A stretch of DNA of 64,000 nt from F23-D06 sp963643165 (GCA_963643165.1 CAVIJD010000003.1:1-64000), one strand, 5' to 3'; positions 34,181-43,665 are shown, counted from the stretch's first letter. Notes: generated by a model not told the origin, from the sequence alone. Program-made: numbers and translations.

Positions 34181-35674
34181 TTATTGTTTCATGATTTTAA
34201 TGTTTTGTCCGTTGACGCTGAGCAGATAGAAGCCATTTTCGAGGCTGCTCAGGTCGATGGTGGTGTTGCCGTTCATCTGCTCGGTGCGAACCAGCTTGCC
34301 CGAGATGTCATAGAGGTACGCCACAGTCACTGTTTCGCCGCAGACGATGGTACAGCGGTCGGACACGGGGTTGGGATAGACGGCGATGTGGGCTTTTTCG
34401 GCAGGGTTCTCTCTGACGGCGGCAGGCATCCAGCCGTTGAGCACGGCCACACCCGACAAGTCAAAGCCGCTGCTGGCGAATGGGGTGGGGTAAGGGTCGT
34501 TGATGATTTGCCCGTACTGGTCGCGGGTGCCGTATTGCGGGTCAATGGAGCCTACGACATCCACAAGTCGCACGTGTGTGATGTTGTTGATGTCGATGCC
34601 AGTGCTGTCGGCAAGCTGCGCCAAGTCAAAGGGCGTTCCCCAGCCGATGCGGTACTTGCCGGCGAGGTTGTTGATTTTGGTGGCGTCAACGCTGCCGCCA
34701 TTGCCGATTTGTGTGCTGTCTTGTGTGTTTGAGGTGGCGGGAAAGCGAACATAACGCTCACCGTCAGAACTTACTTCCACGAAGGCCAACTCCAAGAAGG
34801 TATCGTTCAGTGCGTTCTCGAATACGGCAAAGTCGTAGCCGTCGCCGTCCTGAATGGGCAGGCTGAAGGTGAGCACGGCCGTGCCGCCGTCGCCAAGGCT
34901 AACCACACCGCTGGTGGTGACGCTCGAGGCTGCCCCAATGCCGTCTTCTTCAGTGCCGTAGGTGGCTAAAACGGAAGGGATGGCGATGTCTTGATAGCCG
35001 CGCGTGATTTGGCATCCCGTGGCCCAGCCTAAGATGGTGGGGTCTTCGCAATGGATGGCCTGACACCCCGGCGTGCCTACAATGCCGTCAAACAGCGTGT
35101 CAGGAGAGATGGGCGTTGGCGGTGTAGGGGGCGTAGGGGGCGTGACGGTGTCCGGGACCTGATTTGGGTCGCTTACATAGTAGAGGGTGGCATTGTCAAA
35201 GGTGCAGTCGCCCCATTCCTGCAGACTGAAGTCTGCACCGGTCTGCAATTGGTCGCCAAGTCCGCTGTACCAATGGTCTCCGCTTGAGTAGGTCAACATT
35301 CCGCCAGTGATGGCGAGGTTGTAGGCGGAGTCTTGATAGGTTACGCTTTCTACCCAACTGGTGACGCTTACGTTGATACGGCTGTCGGCAGCATTCAGTT
35401 CGTTGAAAAACTCCTGTACGGTCTTCGAGCCGTTCCAGGCATAGCCGTAAACTACCCCGACGGGATTGTCATTGTTGCAAAAGTAGAAACCTGCGGCAAT
35501 GCGGTTGCTGCCTTGCCCGACCCAATATTGGATTTGTGCAGTGTCAACTACGGTCGTGACGGCTTTGACACCAGGCCTGAATTTGGCCCCGCCGTTCTGG
35601 TACGGGTACGGCGTCTGGGCAGAAAGGATACTTGCAAGAAACAGGATTGCAAGAAATAAGATGTTCTTTTTCAT
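34181..35674 (-). CDS. T9SS-sorted surface protein of the cobalamin-riboswitch operon
   Basis: 497 residues with a signal peptide. Domain 1 (about 35-175) has a VVDTAQIQYWVGQGSNRI segment and YGYAWNGSKTVQEFFNELNA, a pattern I associate with surface proteins near B12-uptake genes. A TPPTPPTPP linker follows at about 183-193. Domain 2 (about 195-425) carries YDFAVFENALNDTFLELAFV and THVRLVDVVGSIDPQYGTRD. The last ~70 residues are a type A sorting domain (AVYPNPVSDR ... LENGFYLLSVNGQ ... KIMKQ), so it should be exported by T9SS and attached to the surface. It begins 46 bases after btuG, so it shares the riboswitch. A B12-binding role, perhaps like BtuH, is inferred from position only. Confidence 0.78.
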   Translation of the reverse strand: MKKNILFLAILFLASILSAQTPYPYQNGGAKFRPGVKAVTTVVDTAQIQYWVGQGSNRIAAGFYFCNNDNPVGVVYGYAWNGSKTVQEFFNELNAADSRINVSVTSWVESVTYQDSAYNLAITGGMLTYSSGDHWYSGLGDQLQTGADFSLQEWGDCTFDNATLYYVSDPNQVPDTVTPPTPPTPPTPISPDTLFDGIVGTPGCQAIHCEDPTILGWATGCQITRGYQDIAIPSVLATYGTEEDGIGAASSVTTSGVVSLGDGGTAVLTFSLPIQDGDGYDFAVFENALNDTFLELAFVEVSSDGERYVRFPATSNTQDSTQIGNGGSVDATKINNLAGKYRIGWGTPFDLAQLADSTGIDINNITHVRLVDVVGSIDPQYGTRDQYGQIINDPYPTPFASSGFDLSGVAVLNGWMPAAVRENPAEKAHIAVYPNPVSDRCTIVCGETVTVAYLYDISGKLVRTEQMNGNTTIDLSSLENGFYLLSVNGQNIKIMKQ

Positions 35675-35720
35675 AGCGTTTTTTGATTTTTGTTTGTTAT
35701 AATGAATGTTAGATGTCTGA

Positions 35721-36788
35721 TTAGTATTTCACCAATATTGTTCCCGGATTCAGCCCGACGGCAAACGAAAATTTCTTTTTCCCGTTCTTGTCAAAGCAGT
35801 AAACGTCCCCGTTGACGGTGAAGTCGTAGGCATCGGAGATGTAAACGTCCCCGTTGAGTTGATTGACGGCGATGCCGTAGGGGCGTTTGAGCGTTGTGCC
35901 GTCGGTGACGAAATTCTCAGTGACGATGCCGTCGCTCTCCAAGTCCATCACCTTGATCCAGTTGTTGTAGTTGTTGTAGTCGCTGTAGTAAAGATAGGCG
36001 TATTTGCCGGCGATGGCAAAGTTGAGCACCTCCCAGTTGTATGTTCTGATGACCTCGTCGGTTGCAGCATCGATTTTCTGAAAGTTGTATGACTCGGAGC
36101 CGTAATTCCCGCGGGAGGCCACATAGACGTATTTGTCGTCGTAACTTTGTATGATGTAAGGGTTTGTGGCGACTTCTATGGTGCGCAGCAGGGTAAAGGT
36201 GGACAGGTCGAATACGGAGACCGTTTTGCCGTAGTTGGGAGCATTGAGGCCGCCGGAGTTGGCAACGTACAGTTTGCCGTTGCAGACGCAGACGCCCTCG
36301 GGGTTGCTGCCCGAGTGCGCCGTGGCATCTACGGTCAGGGTGGCGGTGTCGATGCGCACGATGTCGCCGTCAAAGCAGCTGACGTATGCTTTGTCGCGGT
36401 AAAAGGTCAGCCGCCGCGGCTGCTTGCCGTTCAGTTGGATGGCCTTGATGGACTTGGCATCCGACGGGTTCATCACATCCACACGGTTTGAGTTGTTGAT
36501 GACGCAGTACAACTTGCCGCCGTATAGTTGCAGGTCGTTGCCGGTGTCGCCAAGGCCGCGTCCGTTGCTCTCAAGAAAGATGTCATTCGTCAAGTTGTTG
36601 GCGGTGAAGTCATAGTAGGTCAGCGTGCTGTTGTTATGCTGGTAGAGCCCCTCATTGAGCACATAGACCCCCTCCGCCTGGTAATCGACTGGCGGGGTGT
36701 TAGGGGTTTGAGGCTCGGGCGGGTTGCAGGATGCCGCAAGCCAGATGCCCAAAAGGAGAAATACGGTTCGCTTTAATGTCAGTTTCAT
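35721..36788 (-). CDS. btuG: BtuG-like cobalamin-binding surface lipoprotein (YncE/DUF5074 beta-propeller)
   Basis: 355 residues. Lipoprotein signal peptide with lipobox LAASC (Cys21). The body is a beta-propeller with DUF5074/YncE features: GVYVLNEGLYQHNNSTLTYY, NGRGLGDTGNDLQLYGGKLY, NSNRVDVMNP, NPEGVCVCNGKLYVANSGG and RPYGIAVNQLNGDVYISDAYD. In Bacteroides BtuG captures vitamin B12 at the surface with very high affinity and passes it to BtuB. The assignment rests on this fold plus the cobalamin riboswitch directly upstream. ATG 36788 has an AAGGA ribosome site; the eight codons before it start with TTG and are not needed. There is no btuB in the operon. Confidence 0.85.
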   Translation of the reverse strand: MKLTLKRTVFLLLGIWLAASCNPPEPQTPNTPPVDYQAEGVYVLNEGLYQHNNSTLTYYDFTANNLTNDIFLESNGRGLGDTGNDLQLYGGKLYCVINNSNRVDVMNPSDAKSIKAIQLNGKQPRRLTFYRDKAYVSCFDGDIVRIDTATLTVDATAHSGSNPEGVCVCNGKLYVANSGGLNAPNYGKTVSVFDLSTFTLLRTIEVATNPYIIQSYDDKYVYVASRGNYGSESYNFQKIDAATDEVIRTYNWEVLNFAIAGKYAYLYYSDYNNYNNWIKVMDLESDGIVTENFVTDGTTLKRPYGIAVNQLNGDVYISDAYDFTVNGDVYCFDKNGKKKFSFAVGLNPGTILVKY

Positions 36789-36910
36789 TTCCTTCGCATT
36801 TTTTATCCACAAATATGCTTCGGGGAAAGTGGAAACTGCTCTGGACGGAATGTCCTGAAGTTTTTCTCGCCACGACCAGCCTACCTCCCGAAGCGGTCAA
36901 CAACTGTCTG

Positions 36911-37069
36911 CAGGCAGGTTTTCTGACTTGTTTCTTCCGCAATGTCTTCCCATCATGCGACAGTGACAAAGGTACTGCGGAAACGTATGAAACTTACAGC
37001 AGCGGGTACTGTACAGGATTTGCACCTGTTTCCCTTTCAGAAATTCGCTTATGCGAACTCTTCACCTGA
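36911..37069 (-). promoter_or_regulatory. Cobalamin (adenosylcobalamin) riboswitch
   Basis: On the minus strand the conserved core can be read in order: AGGTGAAGAGTT, AAAGGGAAACAGGTGCAAAT, CCTGTACAGTACCCGCTGCT, GTAAG, then TGTCACTGTCGCATGATGGG (B12 box region), AAGACA, and the closing AGTCAGAAAACCTGCC. This order and spacing fit the cobalamin class. About 120 bases separate it from the btuG ATG. In that stretch GCTTCGGG and CCCGAAGC can pair, possibly part of the expression platform. Confidence 0.93.
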
Positions 37070-37078
37070 AAACGGCGA

Positions 37079-37086
37079 CAAAAATA
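37079..37086 (-). promoter_or_regulatory. -7 box for the riboswitch-btuG operon
   Basis: Minus-strand TATTTTTG about ten bases before the riboswitch core and 18 bases after the stop of the upstream TonB-dependent receptor gene. Confidence 0.75.
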
Positions 37087-37104
37087 GAAAAAAAAGTGTC
37101 CGGT

Positions 37105-39642
37105 TCAGAACTCTACAGAAAATTTAACATTGACAAGCCGTCCGGTCAGGTAGTTGGGCACGGGATATCTGTTGTTGTCGATGTCAGAGAACCACGAATA
37201 GGAGGAGATGTTGTTGATGCCGAGGAGGTTGAAAACCTCGATATAGACACCGGCGTTTTTGATGCTGCGGACGAATTTCGACTTGTTGCGCATACGGTCG
37301 CGGCTCTGTTCCAGAATCATGAACGAAAAGCCGAGGTCTATGCGGCGGTACCAGGTGTGGTCGCGCAGCCGCTGGTAGGTGACGCCGTCGTCGGGACCGT
37401 AAGGCAAGCCGGTGGCAAAAACGAAATTAAGGTGCGCCCTGAACTGCGGGTATCCGGGGATGTGGTCTTGAAAGAAGAGGTTGAAGGCAAATCGTTGGTC
37501 GGTGGGGCGCGGAATGTAGCCCGTCTGCGCGGTTTCCCCGTCAACGTCGGTGTAGGTGATGTTCTCTTCCGTCTTCAGCAGTGAGACGGAGAGCCACGAC
37601 TCGAGGCCGCGTATGAACTCGCCGCTGACTTTGAGGTCCAGTCCGGTGGCGTACCCCACGGCGTCGTTTTCGCCACTGTAGGTGATGCGCACGTTGTCAA
37701 CGTTGTAGGAGATGAGCCGGTCAAGGTATTTGTAATAGGCTTCGGCGGTGAATTTGAATGGCCGCCGCCACAGGCTGAAGTTATATTCGCTGCCCAGCAC
37801 AACTTGGAAAGAGCGCTGCGAGCGGATGTCCGGGTTGAGTGTTCCGTCACGGTGACGCATTTCGCGATAGAATGCCGGCTGGTAATAGAGGCCGGTGCGC
37901 AGCGAAAACAGCCAGTCGTGCCGCCATTGCGGGTTGTAGATGAAGGAGAGACGGGGCGAGACGGTGAACTCTTTTTTGTTGTAGGTCCAATAGTGAAAGC
38001 GCACGCCGCCGTTCAGCATGTAGTGCGGCATGCTGTCGCCGTCGATGTTCCACTGGTCTTGTATGAAGCCGGAGAAGCGGAATGTGCTCAAGCGGTTGGC
38101 GGACTGCAGGAAGCTGTTGTCTCCAAAGATGAGCCGGCGCGACGGGTCGTCCAACGGCACGTCTATGCCTATGGTCTCCTGTATGAAAGGCAGGGTATAG
38201 CCGGCGGAGTCGTTCATAGTCCACTCGCGGATGCGGTCGTCGATGTACTCGTGCTGCGCCTTTACTCCCCAGCTGATCGTGTTGGATGCCGGCAAGGTGT
38301 GCTCGCCGCGCAGGTCGGCGGCGGATACTATGGAGGTGATGTAGTTGCGGGCATGCTCCAGATAGCTGCCGATACCCCGGGTGTAGGTTTCATTGACGGT
38401 GCCCTCGGCAATGTCAAGCTCAATGTCGCTGAAACGGTATTGCCCTAAGATGTCGTAGGTTTCGCTCTCTTGGGCATAGTAGGACGAGAAGGTCAGTTTC
38501 AGGCGGTTCCGACGGTTCGGCGTGTAGGCGAACGTGAGCCCGCCGAGGTAGTTTTCGTAACGGTCCACCTCCTGCCCCTCAAAATAGACGGTGAACTGCT
38601 TGAAGTCGGAGATGGAGCCGAAGCGCGTCTGCTTGTTGGACGGCTGGTAGATGTAGCTGTTGCGGGTGAAGATGCCCAGCAGGCTGATGCTGAACTTGTC
38701 GGTGATGTCCCACTTGAGGAGCATCTGCGTGTCGAAGAAGCGCGGTTTGTAGTCGCCCGTGTCGCCGCTTACGCGCATGGATTTCAGGAGGTAGGCGTTC
38801 GACTTGAAGCGAGCGCCGACGAGGAACGAGAAGCAGCTGTCAACACGCCCCTCGGCGTGGACGGACGCGCCGAGCAGACTGGCGGAGACGGAGCCGCCGT
38901 ACTGCGTGGGCTCTTTGTACTGCACGTCAAGCACCGACGACATCTTGTCGCCGTACTTGGCCTCGAAGCCGCCGGCAGAGAAGACAACGTTGCCCGTAAG
39001 GTCGGGATTTACAAAACTCATGCCCTCTTGCTGGGCGTTGCGCACCAGAAAAGGCCGGTATATCTGGATGTCGTTGACGAAGACAAGGTTTTCGTCATAG
39101 TTGCCGCCGCGCACATTGTACTGCGAACTCAATTCGTTGGACGAGGAGGTGCCGGGCAGCATCTTGATGAGCGACTCCATGCCGCCCGTGGCAGACGGCA
39201 TCTGAAACGACAACCGGGGATTTACCCGCACATAGCCGTTCTCACTGCGGCTCTGTATGTTCACTTGCTCCAAACGGTTGCCCACAGTGGCAAGCACAAC
39301 CATAAGCACGGCGGTCTCCTTGGACTTGAGACGCATGTTGAGCAGGGTGTCTTTGTGGCTGATCTGCTGAAAATAGAGACGTAAGTCGGTTTCGGCAGGC
39401 ACACTTAACGAGAACTGCCCGTAGTCGTTGGTGATGGTCTGGAGACTGTGGTCCAACACGCGGATGACGACGTTTTCAATAGGTTGGCCATATTCGTCAA
39501 CAACAGACCCCTTTACGATGGCCTTCTGCCCGTAAGTTGTACCGGCAAACAGCATCGTTGCGAAGAGCAGAAACAATATTCTATGTCTCAATGTCAGGTG
39601 TCTGTTTTTTTGCTGAAAAATATATACGGCCAAATTCCGCAA
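37105..39642 (-). CDS. TonB-dependent receptor with carboxypeptidase-like regulatory domain
   Basis: 845 residues. Signal peptide (about 22-38 hydrophobic), then a carboxypeptidase-regulatory-like domain (about 42-125, GSVVDEYGQPIENVVIRVLD), a plug domain (about 135-260, with LSSQYNVRGGNYDENLVFVN and the SAGGFEAKYGDKMSSVLDVQ segment) and a large beta-barrel ending in an aromatic residue (VKFSVEF). Such receptors import substrates across the outer membrane with TonB energy; the ligand is not evident. It lies upstream of the cobalamin riboswitch, so B12 does not control it through that element. The start is uncertain: ATG 39642 is used, but a TATTTTTC stretch inside the first codons hints that translation may begin later, at a TTG or ATG near the signal peptide. 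Confidence 0.9.
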   Translation of the reverse strand: MRNLAVYIFQQKNRHLTLRHRILFLLFATMLFAGTTYGQKAIVKGSVVDEYGQPIENVVIRVLDHSLQTITNDYGQFSLSVPAETDLRLYFQQISHKDTLLNMRLKSKETAVLMVVLATVGNRLEQVNIQSRSENGYVRVNPRLSFQMPSATGGMESLIKMLPGTSSSNELSSQYNVRGGNYDENLVFVNDIQIYRPFLVRNAQQEGMSFVNPDLTGNVVFSAGGFEAKYGDKMSSVLDVQYKEPTQYGGSVSASLLGASVHAEGRVDSCFSFLVGARFKSNAYLLKSMRVSGDTGDYKPRFFDTQMLLKWDITDKFSISLLGIFTRNSYIYQPSNKQTRFGSISDFKQFTVYFEGQEVDRYENYLGGLTFAYTPNRRNRLKLTFSSYYAQESETYDILGQYRFSDIELDIAEGTVNETYTRGIGSYLEHARNYITSIVSAADLRGEHTLPASNTISWGVKAQHEYIDDRIREWTMNDSAGYTLPFIQETIGIDVPLDDPSRRLIFGDNSFLQSANRLSTFRFSGFIQDQWNIDGDSMPHYMLNGGVRFHYWTYNKKEFTVSPRLSFIYNPQWRHDWLFSLRTGLYYQPAFYREMRHRDGTLNPDIRSQRSFQVVLGSEYNFSLWRRPFKFTAEAYYKYLDRLISYNVDNVRITYSGENDAVGYATGLDLKVSGEFIRGLESWLSVSLLKTEENITYTDVDGETAQTGYIPRPTDQRFAFNLFFQDHIPGYPQFRAHLNFVFATGLPYGPDDGVTYQRLRDHTWYRRIDLGFSFMILEQSRDRMRNKSKFVRSIKNAGVYIEVFNLLGINNISSYSWFSDIDNNRYPVPNYLTGRLVNVKFSVEF

Positions 39643-39661
39643 TTATTGCATGACGGGGTGC

Positions 39662-39701
39662 AAAAAAAAACTGCTGCAACAGGAACTCCATTACAGCAGT
39701 T
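39662..39701 (-). terminator. Terminator after rpmB
   Basis: AACTGCTG (39669-39676) pairs with CAGCAGTT (39694-39701). On the minus strand the stem is followed by nine T. Confidence 0.88.
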
Positions 39702-39729
39702 GTGGCTTTTCTGAAAAGAACGAATCTTT

Positions 39730-39963
39730 TTAGAGGTTACCTTTCTCTGCGGCTTCTACCAGACATTGGAAGATGCCTTTCTTGTTGATGTTGCGCATGC
39801 CATGTGCAGAAACCTTGAGATAAATCCATTCGTCCAACTCGGGAACGTAGAATTTCTTTGTATGCAGATTGGGCTTGAATGTTCTTTTTGTTTTGATATT
39901 AGAGTGGGATACGTTATTTCCGACCACTGCTTTCTTACCTGTAATTTGACAAACTCGTGACAT
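39730..39963 (-). CDS. rpmB: 50S ribosomal protein L28
   Basis: 77 residues. MSRVCQITGKKAVVGNNVSH and the following RTFKPNLHTKKFYVP are typical of L28. The start is ATG 39963; the frame is open further upstream, but that stretch carries the promoter. In many Bacteroidota rpmB is followed by rpmG; here a strong terminator follows directly, so it is a single-gene unit. Confidence 0.96.
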   Translation of the reverse strand: MSRVCQITGKKAVVGNNVSHSNIKTKRTFKPNLHTKKFYVPELDEWIYLKVSAHGMRNINKKGIFQCLVEAAEKGNL

Positions 39964-40009
39964 TTCTATTCCTTTTTTATTGTTATAATCGTATTTGTGA
40001 TTCGGGCGG

Positions 40010-40017
40010 CAAAAATA
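40010..40017 (-). promoter_or_regulatory. -7 box for rpmB
   Basis: Minus-strand TATTTTTG, 46 bases before the rpmB ATG. Confidence 0.65.
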
Positions 40018-40186
40018 CAAAAAAAACAATATCACCCGATTGCCTGCAAAATTTTTATTTTCAGCTTGACTCCGAAAGGATAATGAAGCCTTTGAGGAAG
40101 CATAAAACCGCCCAATTTCAGACCTTAATCCGCAGTGTTTTTTGTGGGGCGTGCCGTCAGCATAGCCTCCCGTGTCTATTTTTTTC

Positions 40187-40194
40187 TATTTTTG
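40187..40194 (+). promoter_or_regulatory. -7 box for the C25 protease gene
   Basis: TATTTTTG, 57 bases before the ATG at 40252. Confidence 0.65.
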
Positions 40195-40251
40195 CACGTT
40201 TTTCCAAAAACGACAATATTAATAGTAACGTTAAATAAATAAGATAGTTAG

Positions 40252-43200
40252 ATGAAAAAATCATTCATTTTGTTTTGGGCACTGCTGCTTTTTGTATTCA
40301 GTGCATCTGCCCAACATTATGCCGTAAAGCAGAACGGTTACAGCAGAGTGGAAATCTCATTCACGCCGGGCAAGATTACGCCCCAGACGGTGAAAGAGGC
40401 CGGTGGCGTTTATACGAAAATCACGATGGAAGACTATAGCCTGAGCACGCGTGAGGGCTATCCGCAACTCCCGATGATGAGCAAACTGATTGAGATTCCG
40501 GTTTGCGACTCTGTAGTGGCCCAGATCACCCACAGCGCATACGATGAGTACGATGCGGCAGAACTTGGCATTACCGCCCCCATCTATCCCGTTCAGCACG
40601 CTTACTCGAAGTCGTACAAAGGAGAACGCTCTTTCACGAAAAACAACGAGATCTATAGCCTCAACAGTTTTTATTCAGAGCCGATAGTGCGCGTGGAGAA
40701 GTCGGGAACAATGCGCGACGTAACGATGGCCTGCATCATGGTGTCGCCCGTGGCCTACAATCCCGTGACGAACCGCATCCGTGTCTATCGTGAAATTGAC
40801 GTGGCCGTGTCGCCCGTAAATGCAGACCTCCCCGCCACCTACGAACTCAAGAGCAAGTTGGGCAGTCCGCTGTTCAAACTGGCTTCCGAAGCGGTCATCA
40901 ATCCGATAACCGACATCCGTACGGAGTTCACGGCCGCTCCCATCAAATACCTGATTATCGCCAACTCGATGTTTTCGGGCAACGAGAACCTCAACAATTT
41001 CGTACAATGGAAAAAACGCTTGGGATACCTTGTGGAGGTGGCCTATACCAGCGATGCCAACGTGGGCACAACCACAACGTCTATCAAAAACTATATCCTG
41101 AGCCATTACAACAATGCCACACCCGAAAATCCCGCCCCTACATTTCTGCTGCTCATCGGCGATGTGGCCCAGGTGCCGGCATTCGACAGCCAGGTTTCCG
41201 GTAGCGACCATGTGACAGACCTCTATTATGCTACGTGGACCACCGGCGACAACCTCCCCGACTGCTATTATGGCCGTTTTTCTGCCCGTAACATTTCCGA
41301 ACTGACCCCCCAAATCGAAAAGTCGCTGATGTATGAACAATACACGATGCCCGACCCCTCCTATCTGGGCACCGCCATCCTGATTGCCGGCACAGACAGC
41401 TATTGGTCGCCCACCCACGCACAGGGACAGGTCAACTACATCTACAATAATTATGTCAACACATCGTCTTCAACCCATAATTACACGACAGTTTTGAAGC
41501 ACGACTACGACTGCAGCAGCCAGGCCGCCACCATCCGCAGCGAGATCAGTGCCGGTGCCGGCTGGGTCAACTACACCGCCCATGGCGCCGAGGAGGAGTG
41601 GTACAGTCCCTCGTTCACTGTGTCGCAAATTTCCTCCCTGGCCAATGCCGGCAAGTATGGCCTGATGATTGGCAACTGCTGTCTTACGGGCAAGTTTGAC
41701 GAAGCCAACTGCTTCGGTGAGGCTTTGATGCGTGCCAGCAACAAAGGCGCGTTGGCTTATATCGGCGGCTCTAACGTCACCTACTGGGACGAGGATGTCT
41801 ATTGGGCCGTCGGCGTGCGCAACAACATAAACGCCAACATGACCTACTCCTCGTCGAATCTTGGCGCTTACGACCGTATCTTCCATACCCACAATGAAAC
41901 GCACGACAAATGGAGCACCACCATCGGTGGCTATATGGAAGGCGGAAACCTCGCGGTGCAGTCTTCAACCTCGTCTCGGAAAAAATATTACTGGGAGGTC
42001 TATCACACATTTGGCGACCCCTCCATCCGTCCTTATCTGGGCATCCCGAACACGATGAACGTTTCCTGTTCTGACGTGCTGACCGTGGGACAGAACTCTT
42101 TGGTGGTGACGGCCGCACCCGCCTACGCATACGTGGCATTGACGCACAACAACGACTTTGTGGCCGCCGCTTTCGCAGATGCTAACGGCGAGGCTACGCT
42201 CTCCTTTGACGCGCTCAGCGAGCCCGGACAGTATGAGTTGGCCGTCGGCGCACAAAACTATGTCCAGTATTTCAAGACTATCTCGGTCATTGTCCCCGAC
42301 GGTCCCTATATTACCGCTTCAAATGTGCAGTTGAACGGCATCGCTGAGGTGGGCACAACCGTCACCTGGAATCTTTCCGTCAAGAACTTGGGCGTCTCTG
42401 CCGCCTCTACCGTGTATGCCAAGATGACCACTTCCGCACAGGGCGTCACGCTGGTGCAGGACTCTGTCTATATCGGCAATGTGGCCGTTGATGAGACGAA
42501 AGCCCTCCAGAACGCCTTCAGCGCCGCCATTTCAGGATCCTTGGAAGACGAGACCCCTGTAACATTCAATGTCACCGTGTATTGGGGATCCGGTCACTCT
42601 GACAAAGCCATCTCAGAACGTGCCGCCGCACCCAAACTCGTGGTGGCCGCAAACCGCATCTCTCCCCAGACAATAACCCCCGGCAGCATGGTGACGGTTG
42701 AGATTGACAATAAAAACGAAGGCCATGCCGCACTGCCGTTTGCCATCGTGGACCTCACCTCCAACTATACCGGCGCAAGGGTGATCTCACCCTCCTACTA
42801 TATGTACGCACTGCAGCCCGACCAGACAACGACCAACACCTTCACGGTGAAAGTCGCCGACAATGTGCCCGACAACGCTATCATACCGCTTTACTACCAT
42901 AGGGTGATAGGCTCGTCGCATACAATCGATACCTTATTTATGCTGGTAGGCACATGTACCGAAGACTTTGAAACCGGCGACTTCTCGACGCGCTTTGAAT
43001 GGGACAACACTTCGGCCTATCCGTGGACAGTCACTTCAGCCCAGAAACATAGCGGAAACTATAGCATGCGCTCAAAAGAGGACCTTGCCCACAACAAAAC
43101 ATCCACTCTCGAACTGACAGCCACTTCCATCATGGACGGCGAATTCTCCTATTTCCGGAAAGTTTCAACGGAAGCCAATTACGACAAGTTCAAATTCTAT

Positions 43201-43662
43201 GTGGATAACGTGCAGAAAGACGAAGCCTCCGGTTCGGTGGGCTGGACACAGATTACAGTGCCTGTGACGGCCGGAACGCATACCTATCGTTTTGATTATA
43301 CCAAAGACGGCAGCCAGTCGTCATACAGCGACTGTATCTGGGTTGACGACATTGTCATTCCGGGATTCGGCACGATGGTAGAGGCCGACACGACTGACGG
43401 CGTGGGCGTGGATGAGTACATCACCACAGAAACGGATGTGCGCCTTTATCCCAACCCTGCCACCACAAGCGTTGCCGTTGAGAGCAACGAGCCAATTCAG
43501 GAGATTGCAGTGGTGGATATGAGCGGTCGACTGGTTTGCACCGCTGCTGCAAATGGCGAGACAAAGTGTATGGTTCCCGTGACTGACCTTGCAGACGGCA
43601 TCTATTTTATCACTATAAAGAGTGCCGGCAAAGAAAGCACCCTTAAATTCATCAAGCAATAA
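40252..43662 (+). CDS. Gingipain-like C25 cysteine protease with T9SS sorting domain
   Basis: 1136 residues. Signal peptide (1-20, ending ASAQ), a propeptide-like region (about 21-220), then the C25 catalytic domain with His444 in NYTAHGAEEEW and Cys477 in GNCCLTGKFDEANCF (the second Cys matches the C-x-x-G-x-F pattern of gingipains). After residue ~600 come Ig-like beta domains, a MAM/jelly-roll-like segment (FETGDFSTRFEWDN) and a C-terminal type A sorting domain (LYPNPATTSVAV ... DGIYFITIKSAG ... LKFIKQ). It is likely exported by T9SS and processed by PorU, which is encoded at 13.0-16.9 kb. Substrate specificity cannot be told. It is followed three bases later by DUF1599. Confidence 0.9.
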   Translation: MKKSFILFWALLLFVFSASAQHYAVKQNGYSRVEISFTPGKITPQTVKEAGGVYTKITMEDYSLSTREGYPQLPMMSKLIEIPVCDSVVAQITHSAYDEYDAAELGITAPIYPVQHAYSKSYKGERSFTKNNEIYSLNSFYSEPIVRVEKSGTMRDVTMACIMVSPVAYNPVTNRIRVYREIDVAVSPVNADLPATYELKSKLGSPLFKLASEAVINPITDIRTEFTAAPIKYLIIANSMFSGNENLNNFVQWKKRLGYLVEVAYTSDANVGTTTTSIKNYILSHYNNATPENPAPTFLLLIGDVAQVPAFDSQVSGSDHVTDLYYATWTTGDNLPDCYYGRFSARNISELTPQIEKSLMYEQYTMPDPSYLGTAILIAGTDSYWSPTHAQGQVNYIYNNYVNTSSSTHNYTTVLKHDYDCSSQAATIRSEISAGAGWVNYTAHGAEEEWYSPSFTVSQISSLANAGKYGLMIGNCCLTGKFDEANCFGEALMRASNKGALAYIGGSNVTYWDEDVYWAVGVRNNINANMTYSSSNLGAYDRIFHTHNETHDKWSTTIGGYMEGGNLAVQSSTSSRKKYYWEVYHTFGDPSIRPYLGIPNTMNVSCSDVLTVGQNSLVVTAAPAYAYVALTHNNDFVAAAFADANGEATLSFDALSEPGQYELAVGAQNYVQYFKTISVIVPDGPYITASNVQLNGIAEVGTTVTWNLSVKNLGVSAASTVYAKMTTSAQGVTLVQDSVYIGNVAVDETKALQNAFSAAISGSLEDETPVTFNVTVYWGSGHSDKAISERAAAPKLVVAANRISPQTITPGSMVTVEIDNKNEGHAALPFAIVDLTSNYTGARVISPSYYMYALQPDQTTTNTFTVKVADNVPDNAIIPLYYHRVIGSSHTIDTLFMLVGTCTEDFETGDFSTRFEWDNTSAYPWTVTSAQKHSGNYSMRSKEDLAHNKTSTLELTATSIMDGEFSYFRKVSTEANYDKFKFYVDNVQKDEASGSVGWTQITVPVTAGTHTYRFDYTKDGSQSSYSDCIWVDDIVIPGFGTMVEADTTDGVGVDEYITTETDVRLYPNPATTSVAVESNEPIQEIAVVDMSGRLVCTAAANGETKCMVPVTDLADGIYFITIKSAGKESTLKFIKQ

Positions 43663-43665
43663 GCA

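Noticed and set aside
35095..35160. Short tandem repeat GTAGGGGGC
   Set aside because: It encodes the TPPTPPTPP linker of the surface protein, so it is explained by low-complexity coding sequence.
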